This document shows, piece after piece, positions 32,451 to 42,561 of a stretch of 64,000 nucleotides of DNA. A model generated the notes under the pieces. That model searched no databases. It was not told the origin of the DNA and was given only the letters and a program-made list of their open reading frames with translations. This DNA comes from Usnea hakonensis. Taxonomy: Eukaryota > Ascomycota > Lecanoromycetes > Lecanorales > Parmeliaceae. How positions within the stretch are numbered: the stretch's first letter is position 1; every line of letters begins with the position of its first letter. The translations under genes and the position numbers were made by a program. The DNA is taken from NCBI GenBank assembly GCA_013423325.1, contig BLJB01000260.1, forward strand, positions 124,001 through 188,000, written 5' to 3'.

Positions 32451-35400
32451 ATACTCTAATATATAATAGGGATTTTAAATCGTACGGCTATTAGTACTTT
32501 ATATAGTTATCTTAATATAATCTCCTCTCCTACTCTTAATTAATAGCCTCGATTTATATAATTTAATCGCGATATTAAGACTATCCTAATAGTTTAAGTA
32601 TATCTTACTCTTTAGTAAGTAAAAGATCTATAAATAATATTTAGGGAATATTATATATATAGGATAAATACTACTAATTAATAAATTAAATTATAGTAGA
32701 TCTAATTAATTAAGTCTTTTTTTAGGAAATAGATCGACTTCTTTTATATACTTAGAGATTCTAACTTCTTTTCTAAAGATTTACTTCTAGACCAGATTAT
32801 AATCCTTACTATCTATCTATTTATAATTCGTATAGAGGTTATATAGTTTATTAATAAGTAGAATACGTATAATATATACTAGTAATTAAATTATTCGAAG
32901 TTAATATAGGGGAAACTATTAGCTCTATTCTATTATTCTAAAAAAGGGATTAATAATTATAAATTTAATCTAGATTAATTAACTCTTACTCGTTTATATT
33001 AAGATATAGAAGATTATAGTAAGTCTTTCTACTTTATATAAAGTACCTTTTCTTTATTTAAAATATTTAAATATCTCTATCTTTATATATAGTATATATT
33101 CTAAGTATCTCTATCTTTATATAGGGATTTAATATATATTACTAATAACGTTTCTCTATCTTTATATATCTTTATATAAAGAAATAATTACTAATAAAAT
33201 TATAAATCCCGATAAATATCTTCTACCCTTTATATTAAAATAGTATAATATCTTTCTATATTAGCGAGACTTTAATTTATATATACTATCTCCGATCTCT
33301 AAAAATAAATAGTAATTATTATAGCTAGCTTATTATTATATATTTTATATAGAGGTTAGCTATTAAATAATCTAAGGTCTCGAGTCTTAATTTAGACTTT
33401 ATAAATATCTAGATAGTATAGTAGATTAGTAAGATCTAGATCTATAATCGATAAAGGATATATAATAGATAGAGCTTTAAGGAGAGGGTCCTAATAAAGG
33501 GTTTATAGAGTAGATTTAGAAGTCTAAAAGGATTTTATAAAGTTAATATAGATATTTCGTTTTATTTTTATATAATTCTATCTTTCTCTATTCTTTTTTT
33601 ATACGAGTCTCTCTCTTTTCTTAGAGATTATATCTTCCTCTAATATTATTTTCTCTTAGATACTAAAATATAGTATAACTAGTAATATATATTACTAATT
33701 AATATAATAATATAAAGATTATAATACTCTAAATTCTTATTTTATATAATCTAGCTACCTCTTTCTTATTTAATACTAAGATCTATTAGATTATCGATAT
33801 TCCGGATAATTCCCTAAAACCTTTTTATACGAAGGTACTAGAAGATCCTATACTATAATACTAGCGTACTTAATAGCGAAGTATATACTCTTAATTAAAA
33901 TAGTTTTTATATAATAATTATAGACCTCCCCTATTAGAGCCTTAATTTATATTCTATATTTAGGGTATAATAGTTAAAGATATATATTAAAGTAGTCTTA
34001 TCCGATACCTTATATCTAGAAAAAAATTAATCTCTTTACTATTAAATTATACTCGTACGAATATTACTACTATTCTATAAATAGTATAGACTATTATTAT
34101 TAATAATAAAAAGATTCCTAGTTTAACTAAGACTATTAAGATTAAGAAGATAGATATATATTCTATCTTTATATTATATAATTAATTAATATCTTTTTAG
34201 ATTCGACTATAATAATAATTCCTTATTATATAATTATAAGTTATTAGGACTTTATCTTTAAAAATATTTTTTATAAACGCCCTAGACTATACTACCTCTT
34301 TAATACTAGCTCTATTTTTAAATAGTATCTTATATAATTATAGTTAAAGAATATAGAGTTAATAGAGCTATTTATAAATATATCTCTTATATAAAATATT
34401 AAAGAGCTTTTTAAAGGAGACTACTTTAATTAGTAAAATAATAGAGAAAAGAAATATCTTATAATTCTAATTATTTAGAGATTTATATATTATCTTTATA
34501 CGAAGTATAAAGATCTAGATAATATCTTTTTTTTTTAGATTAAGATTAAATAAGAGAAGTAAAAAAAGTAAATTAAAATTAAAAAAGAGATTAAAAAGGA
34601 GATTAAGTAAAAACTATAATCTATATAATCCTAGTAATATAGATAATCTCTATAATCTATATAATATTAGTATAATATCTATTAATTTCCCCCTAAGCCT
34701 TCTTTCTCTATACGACTACCTCTTATCTATAAGAGATCTTAATATAAGGTTTTATTATTATTAAATAATAAAGATAAGATCTCTACTAAGTCTTTTACCT
34801 TTATATAATTAATAGATTATATAATACTACTTTCTACTTAGTTACCCCTATCTTTTTCTAAGTTTTCTAAGCTTCTATCTTCTACCCCCTTCTTCTAGAA
34901 AAGAATAATCAATAATAAAGTATAATTAAGAGTATTAATAAATAACGGGTATATAATATTAAGAGTACTATTAAATAATAAGATATTTATATAACCTTCT
35001 CTTCTAATATCTCCTTCCCCTCCTCTAAAGGATAGATAGGGTTATACGAGATTAGGATAAAGGCCCCTTAACTAGGCTAAGAGGAATTAAAATAAATAAG
35101 AAAATTAAAGAAAAAGTAGAAAAAAGAAGGCTTAATAAATTTACTACTTTCTAAATAAAATATATACTAATACTACTAGGGGTATTCGTACGAAGATATC
35201 TTAGAGTAGAGTATCTTTTAATAAAACTTAGAATATATCTCTATTTTTAGGATTATATTTAGATTATTTTTAATAAGAGTATCTCGTATAAATATAATAT
35301 ATTAATTTAAATTTCTAATCTATTACTTTCTACTCTATCTAATACTAACTACTTTATATAAAGAGCCTAATTTAGCTTTACTTTATACGAAAATAAAGAT

Positions 35401-35607
35401 TACTAGTCTTAAATATTATATAGAGATATAGACTTATTATTTAAATATAAGATAGTATATTAGATATATATTAATATATAATAAATAAATAGATAAATAA
35501 ATAGAAATAAAACTCTTTATATATACTTTAGAGAACTATAAGGTTCCCTTATAATCCCGAAGGGCCTAGTAATTTTCTCTCTCTCTATTTTAATCCTAAT
35601 AGCTATT

Positions 35608-36243
35608 TGTTAGCATTAGGTCCAAAATAGGGGGTTTCTAGGCATAAAGTATAGAAACCCCCCGGGCCAGGCTTTTTAGCTAGTATAGCCGAAAGGTTAA
35701 CCTTAATAATAATTTCTATACTTCTATTCCGGGCTTAATCCCTCTAGAACGAGGTTAAAAAGTAACTAAAATAGGGGGCTATAGCGCTAATTACGAGGGT
35801 CTATAGTTCGAATCTATTTAGATTTAACTATACGTAAGTAGTTTTTTAGGCTTTCGCTTAAGTAAGCTTTCTAAATAAGAGCCTTAAAATAGTAATATTA
35901 CGAGCTAAATAAGCTCTTAGATAATCTACCTTTAAGGGGTATCTAATAATCTAATAATTTAGCTCGAGTAAGCTTCTAAAATAGGACTTTAAAGCTTAAA
36001 GTTTAAATCTTTAAAGATTAAATAATATATCTTAAAGATTAGATTATATATATATCTAAAGATTAGTACCTTTAAGATAAAATCTTATATATAATTTTTC
36101 TTTCTTTTAGGCTTAGGACGAGCCTATAGAGAGGGAGATAGTTATTAGTATTAGGTCTAAAATAGGGGGTTTCTAGATATAAAGTATAGAAACCCCCTGG
36201 GCCAGGCTTTTTAGCCAGTATGGCCGAAAGGTTAACCCTGACA
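35608..36243 (+). mobile_element. TRIM-like miniature LTR element, copy B
   Basis: 636 bases, terminal repeats of ~101 bases (35608-35708 and about 36143-36243), ends TGTTAG / CTGACA and a perfect 5-bp duplication CTATT (35603-35607 and 36244-36248). A purine-rich AGAGAGGGAGATAG precedes the 3' repeat. This is one of the more RIP-altered copies. Confidence 0.85.
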
Positions 36244-36699
36244 CTATTACTAAATTAGCCTACGATTATCCTTTAGAGATCGAGATCTCGAGCCGCTATA
36301 AGGTAGTAGATAATAATTATCTAATCTATTATCTCTATTATTATTCTAAGAGTACCGAAGACTATAATCCTGTTATTTATAATTAGTATACGCCCTATTA
36401 AAGTACCCCGGAAGATAGTAATACTCTAGAAAAGGGCGGAGACCTAGGCCCCTCTAATATTAATAATAAATACGCGATAGTACCTATCCTTAACTTTAAA
36501 TTAAGATTATATTAATATAGCTTAGATAATATAATTCTATTTAATATAGTAAGATTATATTAAGTATAAATACTATATTTACGCCTAGAAGGACTAGGAT
36601 CGTAAACTATCTAGGCGTATATACCTATCTCTATATCTACTACTATCCTACTAGAAGGATAGGATACTAATCGATAAAAATACTAGCTAAGGCTATTAA

Positions 36700-37340
36700 T
36701 GTTAGCATTAGGGCTAAAATAGGGGGTTTCTGGGCATGAAGTACAGAAACCCCCCGGGCCAGGCTTTTTAGCCAGTATGGCCGAAAGGTTAACCCTAACA
36801 ATAGTTTCTACACTTCTATTCCGGGCTTAATCCCCCTAGAACGAGGAGTTATAAAAACGGGGGGCTATAGTACTAATTTACGAGGGTCTATAGTTCGAAC
36901 CGGGCTATACGTAAGTAGTTTTTTAGGCTTTCGCTCGGGTAAGCTTCCTAAATAGGAACCCTAAAGTAGTAATATTACGAGCTAATTAGGCTCTCGGGTA
37001 ACCTACCTTCGAGAGATACCTAGTAATAACTTAGCTCGGATAAGCTTCTAAAAATAGGACCCCGAAGCTTAAAAGTTTAAATCCTTAAAGATTAGATAGA
37101 TAAGTCTCTAAAGATTAAATAGAATACTCTAAAGATTAGGCTATATATATACTTAAAGATTAATATCTTTAAGGTAAAATATCGTATATAATTTTTCTTT
37201 TTTTCGGGCTTAGGACGAGCCTATAGAGGGGGAGATAGTTATTAGTATTAGGGCTAAAATAGGGGGTTTCTGGGTATAAAGTGTAGAAACCCCCCGGGCC
37301 AGGCTTTTTAGCCAGTATGGCCGAAAGGTTAACCCTGACA
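36700..37340 (+). mobile_element. TRIM-like miniature LTR element, copy C (best preserved)
   Basis: 641 bases. The 5' repeat is 36700-36800 and the 3' repeat 37240-37340, 101 bases each and nearly identical, with G/A and C/T differences. The duplication ATTAA is perfect (36695-36699 and 37341-37345). Each repeat contains two hairpins, GGGGGTTTCTG...CAGAAACCCCC and GGCTTTTTAGCC. The polypurine tract AGAGGGGGAGATAG lies just before the 3' repeat. The internal ~440 bases carry a tRNA T-arm-like AGTTCGAACC at about 36892-36901 and no open frame. This copy is closest to an ancestral sequence. Confidence 0.88.
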
Positions 37341-37658
37341 ATTAAGGCTACGTTATAAATAATAAGAGTCCTATTATATAAAGTTAGTTAACTAACTTAA
37401 GTAGTAAGAGAAATAGTAAAGATAGTAAGATAAAATAATAGCTTTATATATATATTAGTAATAATAGAGAGGGGCTTAGTAGATTAGTAAAGATAATAGT
37501 AATACTATTATATAAAGTCTAGATTAATAAGGTACTCTAATAAGTACTATTATTATAGTTATAATATAATATCTATAGTAGAGAGAGGAAGCTACTTACT
37601 TAGTAGTAATAGTAGTAGTAGTAATAATAGTAGAGGGGAGCTTTATATAGAGCTAATT

Positions 37659-38294
37659 TGTTAGCATTAGGTCCAAAATAGGGGGTTTCTGGGTATAAAG
37701 TATAGAAACCCCCCGGGCTAGGCTTTTTAGCTAGTATAGCTAAAAGGTTAACCCTAATAATAATTTCTATACTTCTATTCTAGGCTTAATCTCCTTAGAA
37801 CGAGGTTAAAAAGTAACTAAAATAGGGGGCTATAGCGCTAATTACGAGGGTCTATAGTTCGAATCTACTTAGATTCGACTATACGTAAGTAGTTTTTTAG
37901 GCTTTCGCTCGGATAAGCTTTCTAAATAGAAGCTCTAAAGTAGTAATATTACGAGCCGAATAGGCTCTTAGGTAATCTATCTTTAAGGGGTACCTAATAA
38001 TCTAATAACTTAGCTCGGATAAGTTTTTAAAATAGGACCCCGAAGCTTAAAGTTTAAGTCTCTAAAGATTAGATAGTATACCTTAAAGATTAGGCTATAT
38101 ATATACCTAAAGATTAATATCTTTAAAGTAAAACCTCGTATATAATTTTTCTTTTTTTCGGGCTTAGAATAAGCCTATAGAGAGGGAGATAGTTATTAGT
38201 ATTAGGTCCAAAATAGGGGGTTTCTGGGTATGAAGTGCAGAAACCCCCCGGGCTAGGCTTTTTAGCCAGTATGGCCGAAAGGTTAACCCTGACA
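37659..38294 (+). mobile_element. TRIM-like miniature LTR element, copy D
   Basis: 636 bases, same orientation and structure as copies B and C, with a perfect duplication TAATT (37654-37658 and 38295-38299). The 5' repeat is more RIP-altered than the 3' repeat. Confidence 0.86.
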
Positions 38295-38778
38295 TAATTA
38301 GCTAAATACTTATATAATTAGAAAAATAGATATCTATTACTTACCTAATAATATAGTTATAGTAGTAGTACTACAAATCTAATTAGTTATATACTTAGAT
38401 ATTTAAAATATAAGGGTATAGTAACTTATTTAGTAATAATAATAATAGTAGTAAAAGAAGTTTTATATAGAGCTAGTTACTAGCTATATACTTATATAAT
38501 TAGAGAGATAGGTATCTATTACTTATCTTAGTAGTAGTAATAATAATATTAATAAGGAAGAAGAAAAGAAAGAAAGTAGAATCTTTATATAAAGAAAAAT
38601 TTTTACGCGCTAAAGCTAGCCCTATTTAGATCTAGCTACTACTCTTATTAATTCTATAACTATATAAAGTTATATAGAAAGTAATTAATTAATCTATAGA
38701 CTCGTACGAGTATTAGGGAAGTATAGAAAGTATTTGGATATTAGATAAATAGTATACGAAAAAGAAAAAAAAAAATCA

Positions 38779-38817
38779 GGTTTAATATTATCACATAGCC
38801 AGCCGTCGTCCACCCTA
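38779..38817 (-). repeat. Right terminal inverted repeat
   Basis: Reverse complement of the left terminus. The differences inside the outer 27 bases are zero. Further in, two C positions of the left end are T here, in line with RIP. Confidence 0.85.
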
Positions 38818-38823
38818 TCAGCA
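38818..38823. repeat. 6-bp target-site duplication, right copy (TCAGCA)
   Basis: Identical to 30923-30928 and immediately outside the right inverted repeat. Confidence 0.85.
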
Positions 38824-39768
38824 GCGCTAAGCCTGAACGCGGAAGCGACCATGCAGCATACTGCCACGGGGATGCTGCTTTGTTCATTTGAGGTCCACGA
38901 GTTATCTTGCACTTCAGGCGAGTGGATGATTTACCTCGGCGGTGTCAAGACGGTTCTCAACGCGTTCTCTATCAAAATCCTACGTCAGCTGGGCTCCGAT
39001 GTGGGCGTCTTGCTGGACTGGGTGCACTATCACGAGGTTCTCGCTCGATTTTCCCTCCTACACTGGAAAAGAGAAGAGGCCGCGGTGCTTCGATCGACTC
39101 CAACAGACCTCTTCTGTTCAGAGGTTAGTACACGACAAAAGCCACATGGCTACATGAAGTGTCAGGCTGACGTTTAAACATTCCAGGTGTCCAATCTACC
39201 GCCGCCTATTTTCTCCATGCTGAACCTGCTGTCCCAAGTATGCGATACCGTATCGAGCGGCGCAATCCCGCCAGAAACCAGTGGCAACGTGGATGATTTC
39301 AAGAATTTCCTAGAAGTACTGGATTGGAGAATCAGGAGCCTACCGATACGAAAAGTCTCGGATGATAAGGATCATGTTTCGGATGATGCGACGTTGGTGA
39401 TGCAACTCTACCAGCTCGCTATCCTGTTGTTCCTGAACCGAAGCTTCGAAACCCTCATCGACCAACCCATGAGAACGCAACAGCATATCGACAAAGCCTT
39501 CGCGATCCTCCCCCGACTGAGCTCCTGCAAACAGCAATTCCCCATTCACGTCATTGGCTGTGAGGCGCGAACGGATGAGCAAAGGGCCGTCGTCCTCGAT
39601 GTCATCTCCAGGACAAAGATGAGCTCATCGCGATCGTTGAATTATTGTAGGAGAATTTTGCAGGCTGTCTGGGCCCAGTATGACCTTGCGAATGGGACCA
39701 ACATAGGCTATCGCGATTACTTGACCGTAGTAATAAGTCATTGTCTGATAGTTCCTAGTTTTATATAA
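38824..39768 (+). pseudogene. Zn2Cys6/Fungal_trans_2 transcription factor, 3' half
   Basis: Continues in phase from the 5' half: ALSLNAEATMQHTATGMLLC, then EVHELSCTSGEWMIYLGGVK. A GT-AG intron (39124-39186) leads to the last exon with NLPPPIFSMLNLLSQVC, LVMQLYQLAILLFLNRSFE and the terminal CRRILQAVWAQYDLA ... VISHCLIVPSFI, then a stop. These are the helical Fungal_trans_2 segments seen at the end of many regulators of this type. This half has no frameshift or stop of its own, which suggests the insertion is not very old or that selection lasted until recently. It could only make a fragment without DNA-binding domain. Confidence 0.8.
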
Positions 39769-39983
39769 ATAGTCACATTGCATATAGATATATATCTTCC
39801 TTACGTATCTATATTAATTCGGTTAAGATTATTTCTTAGGGAAAGAAAAAGGAAGGAGGCGGGAATCACATATGAAACACTTAGCCCACATACTAATTCT
39901 AATCTAAATATGTACTGGGGCGTGCCTTCCAGTGGGGTGGAAAGCTTGTGAGCCCCTGGGGTCCGCAATAATCCTTAGTACCC

Positions 39984-40170
39984 GAGAAAAATAGTCAAAG
40001 AATAAATCTCTCCGTAGAATCTCCGAGAGCTCCTACCGAAGAGGCTGTTAAGCAAGCTCGAAGTTGAATAGAATATTATAAAAGTGATAACTTCGAGCTT
40101 GCTTTCTAGCCTCTTCGGTAGGAGCTCTCGGAGAGCCTACGGAGAGATTTATTCTCCGATTATTTTTCTC
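39984..40170. repeat. Long inverted repeat (hairpin)
   Basis: The left arm begins GAGAAAAATAGTC and runs to about 40065. The right arm begins AACTTCGAGCTTGC at 40089 and ends at 40170. The arms match almost throughout, for example CGAGAGCTCCTACCGAAGAG against its reverse complement. Confidence 0.85.
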
Positions 40171-40504
40171 TCTTTTTTCTTTAATTCTCAGGGGGAGACC
40201 CCCTGAAACCCCCCTTCCCTCCGGGGGCCCTCCGGGGGCTCCTGCCGGAGGGGCAGTCCTCGCAGGCTCGCTAATCCGCATTAGGCGGTCAAAATCCACA
40301 TATAAAGTATTATTTGAAAGTATAATATTTACTCTATAATTCTACCTCTTTATATTATTATTATATTGTATGTGGAAGAAAAGGAATCAAAGTAAAGAAG
40401 ATTTAGAGAAGAAAAGTTCTATAGACTTTCCTATTCGGGTATAAAGCCGATATAGAGTGTGTTTTAGCTCCGGATAGGAAAAATCCGATTATATGATTAG
40501 TCAT

Positions 40505-40565
40505 TGAGAAAAAAGTGCAGGGAGCTAAGCCCCTTCGGGCCTTAGCTCCCTGCACTTTTTTCTCA
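40505..40565. repeat. Perfect short hairpin
   Basis: TGAGAAAAAAGTGCAGGGAG pairs with its reverse complement at 40546-40565 around a central CCTTCGGG. On either strand the stem is followed by a U- or A-rich run, so it could also act as a terminator-like structure. It lies 65 bases downstream of the ammonia-lyase stop codon. Confidence 0.85.
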
Positions 40566-40629
40566 AATCAACAGAAAGCAAGCTTTCCAATAATAAATAA
40601 TGAAAGGGTTCTCTATATATATTCGTTAT

Positions 40630-42561
40630 TTATTGCGGCCCGATTTCTTGAAGACACTCTAGAACAATACTATATAACCGTCCCGATCTAATAGACTCGT
40701 AGACCCAGGTATTATAAAGCCCTATACTCGGTGAAATACCGTCTAGCGTCGCAGCCTCAGTCGAAGCTAGCTTCGCCTCACCTAGGAAGGGGACACCGAG
40801 CTCCTTTCGAATAAAACGGTACATACGTTGCGAGGCTCGACCGACGTATGGCGTCGCGTCAGGGAAAGCGTCCTTCTTCCGGCCTTCAATCTCGATGGTC
40901 CGTAGGTCCAGAGCTTGACACAGCGCGAGAAGGTGCGCCGAGGCGATCTGGGAAAGTACGTCTACGGCTTCGAGCGTGTACCGAGCCGACACGAGCGCCA
41001 GGGAGTTGAGAGCCTGATTGCCCATCTCGGCCGTCTGGACGTGCGAGCCGACAGGGTTGGCCAGGAAGCCTAGCTCCGAGGTCAGGGCTGCAATGACGAC
41101 ATCAAGCCCCTTGAATAGGAAAGAGTCGTTGGGGTCGTCGGAGCACAGGTTAGGCGGCAGGCCCCAGCTGGTAGCCGGGTTGATCATCTCGGTACACTGG
41201 GTGAAGAGCATGCGGCCGATGCTCTGGAGGCCCTGGCGCAGCTTTTCGGCTGCCGATGTGACAGCGCGCGCCTGGAAGTTGCCGCCGTGGAGCACACGGT
41301 ATGTCTCCGAGTCGACCAGCGGGTTGTCTGTTACTGAGTTGAGCTCGACTGTCAGCTGGTCGTATGCTAAAGCAAAGTCCTCTAGTACAGGGCCGATCCA
41401 CTGGCTGGCCGTGCGTAGCGAGTAGCGGTCTTGTCGCAGCGTCGCCACATTCCGGCTGTCGTGCTGGTTGAGCAGCTGCGACCCAATTAGGAACGCCTTA
41501 ATGTTCCGCGCGCTGTCTACTTGACCCGGGTGAGGTCGTACCCGCGAGATAAAGGGATCGAAGCTCTCGTCGCTTCCCCTCAGCGCCTCCACGCTCATAG
41601 CCGTCAGCACCTGCGACAGCGCTGCGAGGTGGAGGGACTCATGTGCCGCAAGAGCTGCCACCCCAGCCGATACAGCTGTACCATTGACGATAGCGAGACC
41701 CTCTTTGGCGTGCAGGTTGATGGGTGCTATGCCGGCTTCCGACAGGGCGACATCGGCCCTCGTCACTCTTCTAGCCCCCTCGAGATCTCGTGGGCCGCTG
41801 AAGGCCGTAGCGGATGTCTTGCCTTGCATCAAGGCGCCGATCCATGCGAGCGCGCTGAGGTCTCCCGAGGCCGAGATACTTCCACGGATAGGGATACGCG
41901 GCACGACGTCCTTATTCAGGAGGTCCATCAGAGACTCCGCGATTTCGGCTCGGATGCCTGACGCACCGCCGGCTAAGGAGTTTAGGCGGATAAGCATAGA
42001 CGCCCTCGCCCACGATTCTGGCATACAGGTAGCGGCGAGCGGGTCGTTCAGCGGAAGCGGACTTTGTACCGACACGCGTTGTTGTTTTTGGTGTCCATTT
42101 GATTGGCTATTGTCATCTGTATGGGCCTCGCCGTTGATTTGGCTTGAATGCCCGTTGCTTTGGCTTGAATGCCCGTTGCTTTGGCTTGGATACCTATTGT
42201 TGTTTAGAGCCAGCTCGTGCTTGCCGTCCGCCACAATTCCACATGTCAGGTGATTAATTAGGCTCTGCTGAACCTTCACAACGTCATGAGATCTTGCGTC
42301 GGCGCTGCCACCGAAACCTGTGTTGACACCGTAGATAACTTCGCCCTGGGCAATCTTCTTCGGAATAATATTGCTGCACGCTTTGATGGCGTTGATGGAC
42401 AGCGAGGTAAGCTCCACGTGTGCTAGATGTCTCGAGACTGCCACCACATCGGCGATAGTCAGGTCGCCTCCGCTAACGCCCAGCGTCGCCTCGGCCGACG
42501 AGGAAGGATCGCGCCACAGCGATAGGACTAAATCTGTGAACGTGTGTGCTGGAGTGCCCAT
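40630..42561 (-). CDS. Aromatic amino-acid ammonia-lyase/aminomutase (MIO family)
   Basis: A 643-residue, single-exon gene. The family eliminates or shifts the amino group of Phe, Tyr or His through a self-formed MIO group. The Ala-Ser-Gly triad that makes MIO is in RGSISASGDLSALAW (231-233). The catalytic Tyr is in YGVNTGFGG (Tyr77). Other blocks are NPLVDSETYRVLHGGNF and VQTAEMGNQALNSLALVSAR. The specificity loop reads LINHLTCGI with His104-Leu105, the pair found in tyrosine-preferring enzymes, whereas plant PALs have Phe-Leu. A tyrosine ammonia-lyase or aminomutase activity is therefore plausible but unproven. An inserted low-complexity stretch (about 126-160) repeats SQSNGH. It is shorter than basidiomycete PALs (about 700). 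The P450 gene lies immediately upstream on the same strand. Confidence 0.88.
   Translation of the reverse strand: MGTPAHTFTDLVLSLWRDPSSSAEATLGVSGGDLTIADVVAVSRHLAHVELTSLSINAIKACSNIIPKKIAQGEVIYGVNTGFGGSADARSHDVVKVQQSLINHLTCGIVADGKHELALNNNRYPSQSNGHSSQSNGHSSQINGEAHTDDNSQSNGHQKQQRVSVQSPLPLNDPLAATCMPESWARASMLIRLNSLAGGASGIRAEIAESLMDLLNKDVVPRIPIRGSISASGDLSALAWIGALMQGKTSATAFSGPRDLEGARRVTRADVALSEAGIAPINLHAKEGLAIVNGTAVSAGVAALAAHESLHLAALSQVLTAMSVEALRGSDESFDPFISRVRPHPGQVDSARNIKAFLIGSQLLNQHDSRNVATLRQDRYSLRTASQWIGPVLEDFALAYDQLTVELNSVTDNPLVDSETYRVLHGGNFQARAVTSAAEKLRQGLQSIGRMLFTQCTEMINPATSWGLPPNLCSDDPNDSFLFKGLDVVIAALTSELGFLANPVGSHVQTAEMGNQALNSLALVSARYTLEAVDVLSQIASAHLLALCQALDLRTIEIEGRKKDAFPDATPYVGRASQRMYRFIRKELGVPFLGEAKLASTEAATLDGISPSIGLYNTWVYESIRSGRLYSIVLECLQEIGPQ

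Larger units (their letters stand above)
30929..38817. mobile_element. 7.9-kb RIP-degraded DNA transposon with terminal inverted repeats
   Basis: The element is bounded by inverted repeats starting TAGGGTGGACGACGG. The first 27 bases are identical at both ends, and the similarity continues about 12 more bases with C/T transitions. A 6-bp direct duplication (TCAGCA) flanks it, and it sits inside a coding exon. A 22-base T run lies just inside the left end and an A-rich run inside the right end. The interior is very AT-rich with TA-rich words and stops in all frames, as expected after heavy RIP, so no transposase can be read. Four nested TRIM-like elements account for about 2.56 kb, leaving about 5.3 kb of the original element. 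The superfamily is unresolved: the duplication length does not match hAT (8), Tc1/mariner (TA) or PIF (3). Confidence 0.82.
39769..40629. other. Non-coding region with two long hairpins (possible mitochondrial-like insert)
   Basis: No gene. A near-perfect inverted repeat of about 82 bases per arm with a ~23-base loop occupies 39984-40170. A second hairpin with a ~26-bp stem and CCTTCGGG loop lies at 40505-40565. A G/C-rich patch with repeated CTCCGGGGG-type palindromes lies at 40190-40265. AT-rich DNA with GC-rich hairpin clusters is typical of filamentous-fungal mitochondrial genomes, so this may be a nuclear insert of mitochondrial DNA (NUMT). A MITE-like origin is the alternative. Confidence 0.45.

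Noticed and set aside
30929..38817. TA dinucleotide as the target duplication (Tc1/mariner reading of the 7.9-kb element)
   Set aside because: Using TA as the duplication leaves TATCAGCAG in the gene and breaks the frame, whereas the 6-bp TCAGCA reading restores it exactly.
40048..40299. Minus-strand 83-codon frame with an Arg/Pro-rich peptide
   Set aside because: It lies across the long hairpin and GC-rich palindromes, has no family resemblance, and its sequence reflects the inverted repeat.
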